Shown here piece after piece: positions 1-8,159 of a stretch of 28,144 bases of DNA (the first letter of the stretch is position 1; every line of letters begins with the position of its first letter). The position numbers were made by a program, and so were the translations under genes. Location: contig DASYRN010000018.1 of assembly GCA_036004365.1 (NCBI GenBank), positions 1-28,144 on the forward strand, given 5' to 3'. Origin of the DNA: DP-36 sp036004365. GTDB lineage: Bacteria > Desulfobacterota > Binatia > UBA9968. The notes under the pieces were generated by a model, which saw nothing but the letters and a program-made list of their open reading frames with translations, was not told the origin of the DNA and did no database searches.

Positions 1-123
1 GTCACGGACAGGGTCTTGCCGAAAAAAGGAGAAAAGCTTCGCGTCACGGGCCAGATGGAATCCATTGAGTTAGGCTCTGAACGTTTAATTGTGATACGCG
101 AAAAGAAAGAGAAGACAAGTTAG
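1..123 (+). CDS. C-terminal end of an unidentified protein (5' truncated)
   Basis: An open frame runs from the first base of the window to a TAG at 121-123 and gives about 40 residues ending in a lysine-rich tail (EKKEKTS). The visible part contains alternating hydrophobic and charged residues (KLRVTGQMESIELGSERLIV) that read like two or three beta strands, as in the end of a small beta-barrel domain. That is only a structural impression. The gene starts outside the window, so neither its length nor its family can be judged. It lies 41 bp upstream of the TctC-type gene on the same strand and could be co-transcribed with it. I do not recognise it. Confidence 0.55.
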   Translation, partial: VTDRVLPKKGEKLRVTGQMESIELGSERLIVIREKKEKTS

Positions 124-164
124 CCCATTTGGAATTTTGGCCCTTTGGGAAGACAGGATAGATC

Positions 165-1193
165 ATGGCTAAGAAAGCGCCTTTTTGGAGCATGAGCCTC
201 GCAGGGGTACTCGTCATGGTGGCGGCCGGTCATGCGGCAGCTCCTTACTATGAGGGAAAGACGTTGCGTCTCCTTGTCGCTTTTGCCCCCGGAGGAGGCT
301 TCGATACTTATACGCGCGCCATCGGTCGGCACCTCGGCAAGAATTTACCCGGGAAGCCTACGATCATCGTCGAAAACATGACCGGAGCCGGTGGGATCGT
401 CCAGGCAAACTATATGTTCAAGCAGGCGAAGCCTGACGGATTGACCATCGGGAACAATATCGGCGGATTGTTTCTACAGCAAGTCATGGGAGCCAAAGGG
501 ATCGAGTTCGACGGCAGAAAATTCGAGTATATCGGGGCTCCCGCAGTGGATCATCCCGTCTGCGCTTTGACCAAGGCGAGCGGTATGAGTAGCTTGGAAA
601 AATGGCTTGCTTCGAAGGACCCTGTGAGATTGGGCGGCGTCGGACCAGGAGGCACCGCCTCGGACGTCCCCAGGATACTTCAGGCTGCGCTGAACCTTCC
701 CATCAGAGTCGTAGAACCTTACAAGGGCACGGCCGAGATTAAGCTTGCGGCCGAAAGTGGAGAGCTAGCGGGCGGTTGTTGGGCGTGGGAGTCGATGAAG
801 GCGATGTGGCGCAAGGGAATAGAGTCGGGCGAGGTTGCGATCGTGGTTTTAGCGATGCCCAAGAAACTCGAGGAAATACCCAATGTGCCATTGGCGGTAG
901 ATTTTGCGAAAACGAGCGAATCCCGGCAGCTCCTCAAATACGGCATTCATGACATCTCCATGATCACCCGTCCCTATTTTTTTCCTCCTGGAACGTCGAA
1001 AGAGCTTGTAAAACTCCTGCGCAAGGCGTTCATGGATACGCTCAAGGATACGGAATTCCTGGCTGAGGCGAGGAAAGGCAACCTCGATATAGAACCCGTG
1101 ACAGGAGAGGAGATAGAAGCGGTCGTAAATGGACTTTTTAAGCTGGAGCCGGACTGGGTGGCAAAACTGAAGAGTGTCCTTGTCCCTCACTAG
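165..1193 (+). CDS. Tripartite tricarboxylate transporter substrate-binding protein (TctC/Bug family)
   Basis: This is a 342-residue periplasmic solute-binding protein of the Bug/TctC family, which captures carboxylates or related small anions for a TctA/TctB permease. Residues 1-25 form a signal peptide (basic start, hydrophobic core, AAGHAAA cleavage region). The mature part opens with the family pattern KTLRLLVAFAPGGGFDTYTRAI, followed by IIVENMTGAGG, and has the usual mature length of about 315 residues. No tctA or tctB lies in the window, so this is an orphan receptor, as is common where the family is expanded. The ATG at 165 has only a weak upstream purine stretch. Its stop lies 10 bp from the converging ccmH-ccmI gene, with no obvious terminator between them. 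The ligand cannot be told from sequence. Confidence 0.85.
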   Translation: MAKKAPFWSMSLAGVLVMVAAGHAAAPYYEGKTLRLLVAFAPGGGFDTYTRAIGRHLGKNLPGKPTIIVENMTGAGGIVQANYMFKQAKPDGLTIGNNIGGLFLQQVMGAKGIEFDGRKFEYIGAPAVDHPVCALTKASGMSSLEKWLASKDPVRLGGVGPGGTASDVPRILQAALNLPIRVVEPYKGTAEIKLAAESGELAGGCWAWESMKAMWRKGIESGEVAIVVLAMPKKLEEIPNVPLAVDFAKTSESRQLLKYGIHDISMITRPYFFPPGTSKELVKLLRKAFMDTLKDTEFLAEARKGNLDIEPVTGEEIEAVVNGLFKLEPDWVAKLKSVLVPH

Positions 1194-1203
1194 GAGTGCC
1201 CTT

Positions 1204-2811
1204 CTACATGACTTGATCGAGGACAATATCGATCTTTTCTGCGCCCACCTCAACGGGATTCTTCTTGTATTCTCCAGTGAGATTTCCTGGCTCTCTCGTC
1301 GTCGGATTGCCGTCCTTATCCAAGCGGGCAACAATGCTGACCTTACCCGAGAAGGTTGTGCCGGGTATCATGACATTTTCCGGACCCAGAGAGTAGGAGA
1401 CGGGAAATTTCGGCTGATCGATTCTTCGGACCGCTAGCGGAGGACCTCCGGAGGAGCTCGCGGAGCGCGCTATGATGAATAGGACTGCCGGGCCGTCCAC
1501 TTGCGTTTTTAATTTGGGGTCGATCGAGATGACTCCCCCGACCAGGACTGAGCTCTGTCTGTTCGCTTCCGTCTTCGATCCGGATTCTTGCTCCTTACCG
1601 GCCAACTGGCTCAGCTCGAGGATCGTTTTCTGAACTTCGTTCCTCTCCGGGCCTGTCGGCATGATGCGGACCAATTTTTCCAATGTCTGCCGCGCCCCGG
1701 AAAAGTCCTCTTTGACTCGATAGAGAAGCATTCCTTTACCCCAAAGCGCGGCGGGAAAATCGGGATTGATTGATAGAGCGCGGTCAAAAGCCAAGAGCGC
1801 ACCATCCGGATGGCCGGCCTGGGTGAGAATAAATCCCATATAGGTATGAGCCTCCGGATGGTTGGGGTCGATGGCGAGGGTTTTTTTGAAGGCCTCGATC
1901 GCTTGCGGCCAATCGTGGCGCTCGAAAGCAGAGCGACCCTGGGCAAGGAATGAATCCAATTCGCTTTTAGAACTGGCGGCAACACCGCCGGGGCCCGTGC
2001 CCGTCAGAAAATCACCGGTCAGAGTATCTTGTGTCGACTCGCGCGGACGCAAGGAGTTAGAGAGGAAAACACCCAGAGTAATCCCGAAAAGCAAAAGAAA
2101 GAGCCCTCCCGAAACGAGCTGCCAGTTTTTCCTACCCGTGGCCGGGCGCACCTCTCTCGCTTTACGGGCCGGGGGGATTGGAGGAGCGGAGATGGGAGCC
2201 TGACTGGGAGACGGAGCCAAGGAATCGGCTTTTTTTCGGACTTCGACCGCCCGAGCTTCAATTTCTTTGCGCAGTTCTCGGTAGTCCGCTTCGGATAACC
2301 GTCCGGAGTGAAAGTCGAAGTCGAGTTCTTCAAGCTCAGCCGATAGTTTAAGCTGTTCTTCCGAGAGCGAAGCCCGTGTTGGCTTAAGCGCAACCTCAAA
2401 CGGAAGCTCCGAAGGTGTCGTCGGATCATGCTTTCTTTTGTTTTTTGCCCGGCGTCTGATCGTAAAGAGAACAAGAACGACGCCGGCCCCCGATGCGACA
2501 AAAGGAAGTATCCAGAGAACGAGATTGAATCCTTGCGGCGTAGGCGCAAGCAAAACCCACTGGCCGTACTTCGAGACAAAATAGGCCTTGATCTCTTCTG
2601 GAGTCTTGCCTTCTTGGAGTTGGCTCAGAATCATTTGCCTCATCTCTTGTGCCAGCTCAGAGGGTGAGTCGCCGGTAGAGAGGTTTTGACATACCGGACA
2701 ACGGAGCTCGGACGCGATTTTCTGTACCTGCTCCTCGAGATCCTGCTGTTGCGCTGCGGCGTTTGCAGCGAAGAGCATGAAGATCACCGCGGGTATGAGA
2801 CGTCGCCCCAT
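1204..2811 (-). CDS. ccmH: Fused CcmH-CcmI cytochrome c maturation protein
   Basis: The 535-residue protein joins two normally separate System I proteins. Residues 1-21 are a signal peptide. Residues 22-95 are the CcmH/CycL domain with the redox pair C38-C41 (RCPVCQN), which reduces or resolves the apocytochrome CXXCH cysteines. A membrane segment follows at about 95-118. A charged helical stretch at about 150-195 leads to a second membrane segment at 230-252. TPR-type repeats at about 283-400 then lead to a C-terminal beta domain at about 422-535, with the CcmI/CycH pattern PLAVRRIDQPKFPVSYSL and the Pro-Gly-Asn-Leu-Thr-Gly stretch. CcmI binds the apocytochrome C-terminus. It starts 5 bp after the ccmG stop with no clear ribosome site, so translational coupling is likely. 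It is the last gene of the ccm operon. Confidence 0.9.
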   Translation of the reverse strand: MGRRLIPAVIFMLFAANAAAQQQDLEEQVQKIASELRCPVCQNLSTGDSPSELAQEMRQMILSQLQEGKTPEEIKAYFVSKYGQWVLLAPTPQGFNLVLWILPFVASGAGVVLVLFTIRRRAKNKRKHDPTTPSELPFEVALKPTRASLSEEQLKLSAELEELDFDFHSGRLSEADYRELRKEIEARAVEVRKKADSLAPSPSQAPISAPPIPPARKAREVRPATGRKNWQLVSGGLFLLLFGITLGVFLSNSLRPRESTQDTLTGDFLTGTGPGGVAASSKSELDSFLAQGRSAFERHDWPQAIEAFKKTLAIDPNHPEAHTYMGFILTQAGHPDGALLAFDRALSINPDFPAALWGKGMLLYRVKEDFSGARQTLEKLVRIMPTGPERNEVQKTILELSQLAGKEQESGSKTEANRQSSVLVGGVISIDPKLKTQVDGPAVLFIIARSASSSGGPPLAVRRIDQPKFPVSYSLGPENVMIPGTTFSGKVSIVARLDKDGNPTTREPGNLTGEYKKNPVEVGAEKIDIVLDQVM

Positions 2812-2816
2812 CGTGA

Positions 2817-3443
2817 CTACCGAATCGGCTGATACGAGCCCTTGCCCTCTTTGGCGGTGACCAAGCCAGTGCGGGCTTCTTGGATTTTGACTGAGATGAT
2901 TTCATTGCCTGGAGTCCCGACGTGTTTGTAGGTGATTGTGCCCGTCGGGTCGATAATAAAGGTTTCCGGAACTCCCCAGACTCCGTACTCGACGGCGACC
3001 TTTCCCGAAAGATCGCGTCCGTTGGGATAGGTCACATGAAACTCTCGAAGAAATGCTTTCGCATCTTCTTCTCGGTCCTGAATATCAATTCCCAAGAAAA
3101 TGACGTCCTTGTCTTTGAGGCTCCGCCAGGCGGCTTCAAGTTCGCGTGCTTCGGTCCTACAAGGAAGGCACCAGGAGGCCCAGAAATTTAAGAAAACGAC
3201 TTTTCCACGGAGCTGACCGAGATTGATCTCATCTCCATTGAAGAGCCTTACGGTCAAATCAGGAGCTCGCTGCCCAATGAGAGGCGAGGAGATGTAACGG
3301 GCATCGCGGGTAAAACCGAACGCCAGAAGCCCAAGCAGAGGGACAACGATGAGACACGTGATGAGAAGTCTACGCCAGCGCAAGGCGCTTCGAGGAGGGA
3401 GGATTGAGGTTAGAGGATCGCCGCTTTTTTTATCGTCCATCAT
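2817..3443 (-). CDS. ccmG: Thiol:disulfide interchange protein CcmG/DsbE
   Basis: A membrane-anchored periplasmic thioredoxin-like protein that keeps apocytochrome haem-binding cysteines, or CcmH, reduced. From the ATG at 3443 it has 208 residues: a short cytoplasmic tail, one membrane anchor at about 25-45, then a TlpA/DsbE domain with WASWCLPC (C92, C95). The acidic-site pattern and the GVPETF motif with cis-proline P159 are characteristic of CcmG. The reading frame is open further upstream, but that part lies inside ccmF. The ATGATG at 3443 overlaps the ccmF TGA by 4 bases, so I chose that start (the second ATG at 3440 is also possible). The N-terminal stretch DPLTSILPPRS is low in complexity and might be repeat-derived. 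Confidence 0.92.
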   Translation of the reverse strand: MMDDKKSGDPLTSILPPRSALRWRRLLITCLIVVPLLGLLAFGFTRDARYISSPLIGQRAPDLTVRLFNGDEINLGQLRGKVVFLNFWASWCLPCRTEARELEAAWRSLKDKDVIFLGIDIQDREEDAKAFLREFHVTYPNGRDLSGKVAVEYGVWGVPETFIIDPTGTITYKHVGTPGNEIISVKIQEARTGLVTAKEGKGSYQPIR

Positions 3444-5395
3444 CTTTCTTCTATCCTCTGTTTTAAAGGCCAGATCGCAATGATCGTTCCCAGAACCACG
3501 ACCGCTCCTCCGATCCATATCCACACGACGAGAGGCCGTACCAGCGCTTTGAGTGTAGCTTGATTTCTTTCAAGCTCGCTGAAACCGGAAAGAATGATGT
3601 ACAGATCACCGGTCCATGTCGTGTGGAATACGGCCCGGCCCACGGGCGCCTGTTGATTGGGAAAAAACTTGAGCGCCGGCGTGTAGAGGCCTGATACGTC
3701 GCCGTTATTGAAGACCCGAAAGGCGGCTTCGACTCTGAAGTGGGTAGACTGCTGCAGGCCTCGTAATCCTTCTAGGCGGATTTCGTAAGGCCCGATCCGG
3801 AGGCTTTGTCCCACTCCGAGCGTTGCTTGCCTCTCGACGCTGTACCCCATCGAGCCAGCGATTCCTAGAACAATAAGAACAATGCCGAGGTGGACCACAA
3901 GCCCACCGTAGCGTCTCTGGTTGCGCCCCACCAGAGTACGAATCGCGGCCAGGCTCTTCTCACCGGCGATCCTGCGCCGCGCCCGGATTGCACGCGCGGT
4001 ATCGAAGAGAATGGTGAAGATCACGAAGGCGCAAAGCATAAAACCAAGGAGCGGCAGAAAGTCTGCGATCCAGATGAACAGCGCCAGGGCGACAACAAAC
4101 GCAGCCGCCGCGGGCCAAAGAAAATTACGCTTGAGATTGTCCCAGCTCGCGCGCTTCCATGCGATCATCGGTCCGACTGCCATGAGAAAGACAAGGAGCA
4201 GGAAAAGGGGCACCGTAACCGAGTTGAAGTAGGGGGCGCCGACGCTGACCTGGACTCCCGTCACGGCCTCGGAAAGGAGGGGGAAAATGGTTCCAAGGAA
4301 GATCGTAAAAAGCGCTGAAATCAGGACCACGTTGTTCAACAAAAAAGCCGATTCTCGGCTGACCATCGAATCGAACTCCGGTTGTCCCCTGAAATGGTCC
4401 GCCCGAAACGCTAGGAGTCCGAAGGATCCCAGAAGGACGACTGCAAGAAAACTCAGAAACAAGTAGCCGACCGGACCGTTGGAAAAGGCGTGGATCGATG
4501 AAAGGATGCCCGATCGAGTCAGAAAGGTGCCGAACAGGGTCAGGCTGAAGGCAAGTATGATCAGAGAAAGATTCCATATCTTAAGCATGCGGCGTCGCTC
4601 CTGGACCTGAACCGAATGAAGGAAAGCGGTCGCCGGAAGCCAAGGCATGAAGGCTGCGTTCTCGACCGGATCCCAGGCCCAGTATCCTCCCCAACCCAAG
4701 ACGTGGTACGACCACCAAGCCCCGACAAGGTTGCCCATCGTGAGAAACAACCATGCGGTGAGCGTCCATCGCCTTGTTGTCTTGATCCAGGACTCGTCTA
4801 GCCGCCCCACGATCAACGCGGCCATAGCGAAAGCGTATGGCACCGTTAGACCCACAAAGCCGGTATAAAGAAGAGGCGGATGCGTGATCATGTTGGCATC
4901 CTCGAGCAAGGGATTGAGACCGCGACCGTCGGGCGGCGGAGGTGAGAGAGTTTCAAACGGATTCGAGGCAAATGCGATCACCGCCAGAAAAAAGGCCGAC
5001 ACGCTGGAAAAAACGAGCAGCACCCACGGCATTAAGTCCCGGTGACGATCTTTGTAGATCCAGGCGACCAGTCCTGAGAAGATAACGAGGATCCATTCCC
5101 AAAGAAGCAGAGACCCCTCAAGCGCGCCCCAGAGGCCGGTGATCCGGTAGTAGATAGGAGTTGCCCGCGTGGTATTGAAGGCTACATATTTGACTGAAAA
5201 ATCGGTCGTTACCAGGGCATAAATCAGCGCCCCGCTGGCGGCGGTGACGAAGACAAATTGACCGAAAATGCCCGCCCTTGTACTGGCGAAGAACGATTCC
5301 CGGCCGGTCTTGTAGGTGAGAACGGGCGCAATGATTCCCCAAACGGCGAGGAAGAAAGCAAGCACCACGCACGTATTCCCGATCGTTGCCGTCAC
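3440..5395 (-). CDS. ccmF: Cytochrome c haem lyase subunit CcmF
   Basis: A 651-residue polytopic inner-membrane protein, the usual CcmF size, which transfers haem from holo-CcmE to apocytochrome c together with CcmH and CcmI. The tryptophan-rich WWD motif is at 234-246 (GWGGYWAWDPVEN). Histidines at 172 (MITHPP) and 260 flank it, and H302 and H502 lie in membrane segments. These match the four functionally important histidines known for E. coli CcmF by spacing and local context. A large periplasmic domain near the C-terminus precedes the last membrane helix. Translation starts at a GTG (5395) that overlaps the ccmE TGA by 4 bases (GTGA). The gene overlaps ccmG by 4 bases at the other end. Confidence 0.96.
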   Translation of the reverse strand: MTATIGNTCVVLAFFLAVWGIIAPVLTYKTGRESFFASTRAGIFGQFVFVTAASGALIYALVTTDFSVKYVAFNTTRATPIYYRITGLWGALEGSLLLWEWILVIFSGLVAWIYKDRHRDLMPWVLLVFSSVSAFFLAVIAFASNPFETLSPPPPDGRGLNPLLEDANMITHPPLLYTGFVGLTVPYAFAMAALIVGRLDESWIKTTRRWTLTAWLFLTMGNLVGAWWSYHVLGWGGYWAWDPVENAAFMPWLPATAFLHSVQVQERRRMLKIWNLSLIILAFSLTLFGTFLTRSGILSSIHAFSNGPVGYLFLSFLAVVLLGSFGLLAFRADHFRGQPEFDSMVSRESAFLLNNVVLISALFTIFLGTIFPLLSEAVTGVQVSVGAPYFNSVTVPLFLLLVFLMAVGPMIAWKRASWDNLKRNFLWPAAAAFVVALALFIWIADFLPLLGFMLCAFVIFTILFDTARAIRARRRIAGEKSLAAIRTLVGRNQRRYGGLVVHLGIVLIVLGIAGSMGYSVERQATLGVGQSLRIGPYEIRLEGLRGLQQSTHFRVEAAFRVFNNGDVSGLYTPALKFFPNQQAPVGRAVFHTTWTGDLYIILSGFSELERNQATLKALVRPLVVWIWIGGAVVVLGTIIAIWPLKQRIEER

Positions 5396-5838
5396 GGCTT
5401 TTTCTCATCTCGAGCGGGGACGAAGCTTTGCGGATAGGAAGATTTGTCGGGGTGTGGCGGGCTGTATTCCTCGGCATGCTTGGCCATGATGGTCGTCGCC
5501 AGAAAGACTCCATCATCTCCCATTCTTCCTTCGACCACCGCGCCTTTTCCCTCGGAGAACAGGTCCGGAGGGACGCCGCGAAAGAGGACCGGGATGGAGG
5601 CGATGCCGTCAGTAAGCTGAAAGCGGTAGGTGAGGTTTTGTAGATCCTTTTGCAAGGAGCCGGCCACGACCATGCCACCTAAGCGCAGAGATTGATCCTT
5701 GAATGTTTTCTCTTGTCCCTTCAGCTCTGTCGGAGTTTTGAAATAGACAATCGCCTCTTGCATGCCGCCGTAGATGAGGTAGGAGAGCGCGGCCAGGATG
5801 ATCAATGCACCGATAAGGAATCTCTTTTTCCTACCCAT
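5392..5838 (-). CDS. ccmE: Periplasmic haem chaperone CcmE
   Basis: A 148-residue haem chaperone anchored by one N-terminal membrane helix (about 7-24) with an OB-fold periplasmic domain. It binds haem covalently through H121 in the pattern AKHAEEY, which is the expected His-X3-Tyr arrangement, followed by a flexible proline-rich tail typical of the family. The frame stays open for another 37 codons upstream, but that part overlaps ccmD and lacks family features. The ATG at 5838 gives the standard MGRKKRFLIG start and follows a purine-rich AGGAGACAAGGGA stretch, so it is preferred. It overlaps the end of ccmD by 8 bases and the GTG of ccmF by 4. The presence of histidine indicates the classical, not the cysteine-type, CcmE. 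Confidence 0.95.
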   Translation of the reverse strand: MGRKKRFLIGALIILAALSYLIYGGMQEAIVYFKTPTELKGQEKTFKDQSLRLGGMVVAGSLQKDLQNLTYRFQLTDGIASIPVLFRGVPPDLFSEGKGAVVEGRMGDDGVFLATTIMAKHAEEYSPPHPDKSSYPQSFVPARDEKKP

Positions 5839-5980
5839 TTTTTCCCTTGTCTCCTGAAGAACGTAACCTGGCGAGCTCCGCTTCGATCCTTCGACACCGG
5901 TATCGAAGCGAAAGGAGATAGAAGACCAACGCCGACCAGACGATTCCATACGCTAAAAAAACGAAATTCCAGGCTCCCAT
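5831..5980 (-). CDS. ccmD: Small membrane protein CcmD
   Basis: A 49-residue frame lies between ccmC and ccmE. It shares one base with the ccmC stop (TAATG) and ends 8 bases inside ccmE. The product begins MGAWNFVFLAYGIVW, continues through one membrane helix (about 5-25) and ends in a charged helix (RYRCRRIEAELARLR). An aromatic N-terminus with an Ala-Tyr-Gly turn, one membrane span and a basic tail is the hallmark of CcmD. CcmD links CcmC to the CcmAB exporter and helps release holo-CcmE. Position and overlaps on both sides agree with this. CcmD is poorly conserved, so the call rests on architecture and context as well as sequence. Confidence 0.88.
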   Translation of the reverse strand: MGAWNFVFLAYGIVWSALVFYLLSLRYRCRRIEAELARLRSSGDKGKNG

Positions 5981-6675
5981 TATGCCGGTCCGTAAAGCCG
6001 CACGTTCTTTACTTTTTCCTGCAACTCTCCCAGGTGGATGCGTAAGGAAAGAAGATAAAAATAGAGCAAAAGGAAGGCGATGAAGTTGACTGCCAGCGCG
6101 ATCAGCATTGAGGGATGGACATTTTCCCAGGGCAGTTTATCCGGTCTTAGAATCGACGGTGGCTGATGCAAGGTGCGCCACCAATAAACGGACATGTGGA
6201 TGAGAGGGATGTCGAGAAAGCCGATGATCCCGAGTACCGCGGCACAGACGGCGCCGCGATTTTCGTCTTCAATCAGTGAACGGAGCATCAGATAACCGAT
6301 AAAGATGAGGAACAGGATCCCGGTCAAAGTCAGGCGGGCGTCCCAAGTCCACCATACTCCCCATGTCGGTTTTCCCCAGATCGACCCTTCAATGATCGTT
6401 AGGCCGGTAAAAAGCACGCCGATCTCAGCTCCTGAGTGTGCAAGAATATCATCCCTCTTTTCCCTCTTCCATAGAAAGAGACAGCTCCCGATGAAGACGA
6501 TGAAAAACGACAGATAGGCTGTGAGGATGCTGGGAATATGCAGGTACATGATTCTCTGGACCTCACCCTGATACGCATCAGGCGGCGCCTGAACGAGGCC
6601 GAAATAAAGGCCGCAAACGATAAAAATCAATGCTAAGCTACCGAGGATCTTTTTTGCCTTACCGGTCTGGCCCAT
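5980..6675 (-). CDS. ccmC: Haem handling protein CcmC
   Basis: A 231-residue inner-membrane protein of the haem-handling family with about six membrane helices. It presents haem to CcmE and is needed for the covalent CcmE-haem adduct. The WWD motif is at about 104-117 (TWGVWWTWDARLT). The two family histidines are H46 (RIMYLHIP) and H160 (IPLIHMSVYWWRTLHQ), which lie on either side of it. The ATG at 6675 has no strong ribosome site. The gene lies 81 bp after ccmB, the only real gap inside this otherwise overlapping operon. Its TAA shares a base with the ccmD start codon. Confidence 0.95.
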   Translation of the reverse strand: MGQTGKAKKILGSLALIFIVCGLYFGLVQAPPDAYQGEVQRIMYLHIPSILTAYLSFFIVFIGSCLFLWKREKRDDILAHSGAEIGVLFTGLTIIEGSIWGKPTWGVWWTWDARLTLTGILFLIFIGYLMLRSLIEDENRGAVCAAVLGIIGFLDIPLIHMSVYWWRTLHQPPSILRPDKLPWENVHPSMLIALAVNFIAFLLLYFYLLSLRIHLGELQEKVKNVRLYGPA

Positions 6676-6756
6676 AGGATTTAGTTTCGAGTTTCGACTT
6701 TATAGTTATTTAGATATGACGAACTTGACGTTGGAACCTTATGTTTACCTTCACTT
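6676..6756 (-). repeat. AT-rich ccmB-ccmC spacer, possibly repeat-derived
   Basis: This 81-bp gap is the only sizeable spacer in the ccm operon. Read on the operon strand it contains a tandem-like CGAAACTCGAAACT unit near 6683-6698, next to AT-rich sequence. Simple repeats of this style resemble the other short intergenic repeats in the window. No promoter or terminator is convincing, so it may only lengthen the leader of ccmC. Confidence 0.3.
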
Positions 6757-7434
6757 TCATGCTTCGATGACCCATTCAAAGATGAGAAAACCGGCAGTTA
6801 GAAATATCACATCAAATCCGATTAAAAGACGCAACCAGTCGTAGGCTTCCTCAAACCCGCCGGTGCGAAAGAGAATCTCCATCGAACGGATGGTTGCCAG
6901 GATCACGGGGATCATAAGCGGGAATATCAGGAGTGGAAGCAGAAGCTCACGTGAACGCGCCTTCAGAGTCACGGCTGAAAACAGTGCTCCTATCGCGCAG
7001 AATCCCACCGTGCCGAGCAAAGCTACGAGAAACAGGGACGGCAAAAGGTTCCACGCCTCCAAGTTGAAAAGCATCCAGAATAAAGGGAAAACGACAAGCT
7101 CTACGAGGAGCATCAGTAGAGTATTAAAAAGAACCTTGGCTAGGTAAAGAGCGCCACGGTCGACCGGTGAAAGAAGCAAAGCCTCGAGGCAGTGATTTTC
7201 TCTTTCAGCTTGGAAGAGCTGGGCGAGCCCGAGCGTTCCAGTAAAGATGAAGGCCAGCCACAAAAGACCAGGGGCCATTTCTGCGGCCTTTTCCTTGGGA
7301 ATCTCAAAGGCAAAATGAAAAATAAAAAGAATGAGAACGCCAAAAAAAAACATCGCGAGAAGGCTCTCGCGGCGCCGGATCTCCAACAAAAGATCTTTCC
7401 ATAGAAGCCATGTCGTCTGTCTTAGAATATCCAT
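6757..7434 (-). CDS. ccmB: Haem exporter membrane subunit CcmB
   Basis: A 225-residue ABC-type permease with six predicted membrane helices, which forms the CcmAB complex with CcmA. CcmAB uses ATP to release holo-CcmE from the CcmC-CcmD-haem complex. The sequence starts MDILRQTTWLLWKDLLLEIRRRE, the standard CcmB cytoplasmic helix. It has the conserved LGLAQLFQAERE and KARSRELLLPLLIFPLMIPV stretches between membrane segments. The frame extends 17 codons further upstream into ccmA. The ATG at 7434, two bases after the ccmA TAA, matches the family start and is chosen here. The length is as usual for CcmB. Confidence 0.93.
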   Translation of the reverse strand: MDILRQTTWLLWKDLLLEIRRRESLLAMFFFGVLILFIFHFAFEIPKEKAAEMAPGLLWLAFIFTGTLGLAQLFQAERENHCLEALLLSPVDRGALYLAKVLFNTLLMLLVELVVFPLFWMLFNLEAWNLLPSLFLVALLGTVGFCAIGALFSAVTLKARSRELLLPLLIFPLMIPVILATIRSMEILFRTGGFEEAYDWLRLLIGFDVIFLTAGFLIFEWVIEA

Positions 7435-7436
7435 TT

Positions 7437-8159
7437 TTATTCGCGCGGGGTAAATTTCGCGTAGGCACGATGGAAACTCTCCCAAGGCTCGCGCTTGACC
7501 TCATCGAAGACAACTCTTCCCTGCTCTAACACGATCGCTCTCGAACATAGGCGGAGGACGCGCTGGACGTGGTGAGTGGCAATAACGGCGATGCCGCCCG
7601 AAGAGCATAGGCCTCTTATGTAATTCTCGAGAAATTCAACCCCGCTGCCATCCAAAACACCGTAGGGTTCATCTAGCAGCATCATTTCCGGCTTCAGGAG
7701 GAGCCATTTTGCGATGGCGAGCCGGCATTTCATTCCGCTGGAGAGTGCCGCTGCGTATTGATCGGACCAGCCTTCAAGACCTACGGCTTTCAACCTTTGC
7801 TCGTTCTCCAACGGATTTTCTTTCCTACCGTAGAGCGCAGCGAACAAAAGGAGGTTCTCGCGGGGCGTGAGCCCGTCGTAAATGTGCTCGTGAGGAGAAA
7901 GATAACCGATGAGGGAGCGTAGCCGGGACGACCCGGCGTCGAACCGCGCACCATCCAGAGTAATCTCGCCTTGAGTGGGGGAGAGAAGCGCAGAGAGAAG
8001 CTTCAGCAGAGTCGTCTTTCCGGCGCCGTTTGGACCCAGAAGGGCTATGCAATCGGATGGCTTGAATTCTAAAGTTATATCTCTCAAACCCCAAAAAAAC
8101 CCATAAGCTTTGGAGAGCCCTTGGACAGCTACGTGCAAGCCGGTTCCCTTTCTGAACAT
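7437..8159 (-). CDS. ccmA: Haem exporter ATP-binding subunit CcmA
   Basis: A 240-residue ABC ATPase and first gene of the ccm operon. Walker A is at 42-50 (GPNGAGKTT), the ABC signature at 138-142 reads LSSGM, Walker B with the catalytic glutamate is at 158-163 (MMLLDE), and the switch histidine is H195 (ATHH). LSSGM in place of LSGGQ, and YGVLD as the D-loop region, are variants seen in ABC-2 type and non-enterobacterial CcmA proteins, so activity is probably intact. Identity as CcmA rests mainly on its place directly before ccmB. The ATG at 8159 lacks a clear ribosome site. A TTG eight codons in, preceded by AAGGGA, is an alternative start. Confidence 0.92.
   Translation of the reverse strand: MFRKGTGLHVAVQGLSKAYGFFWGLRDITLEFKPSDCIALLGPNGAGKTTLLKLLSALLSPTQGEITLDGARFDAGSSRLRSLIGYLSPHEHIYDGLTPRENLLLFAALYGRKENPLENEQRLKAVGLEGWSDQYAAALSSGMKCRLAIAKWLLLKPEMMLLDEPYGVLDGSGVEFLENYIRGLCSSGGIAVIATHHVQRVLRLCSRAIVLEQGRVVFDEVKREPWESFHRAYAKFTPRE

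Noticed and set aside
138..172. Possible CRISPR-like or tandem repeats anywhere in the window
   Set aside because: I looked for evenly spaced 25-40 base direct repeats and found none. The repeats present are single palindromic units in spacers.
7737..7760. CcmA signature LSSGM as a sign of a dead ATPase
   Set aside because: Walker A, Walker B glutamate and switch histidine are intact, and SSGM-type signatures occur in other working ABC ATPases.
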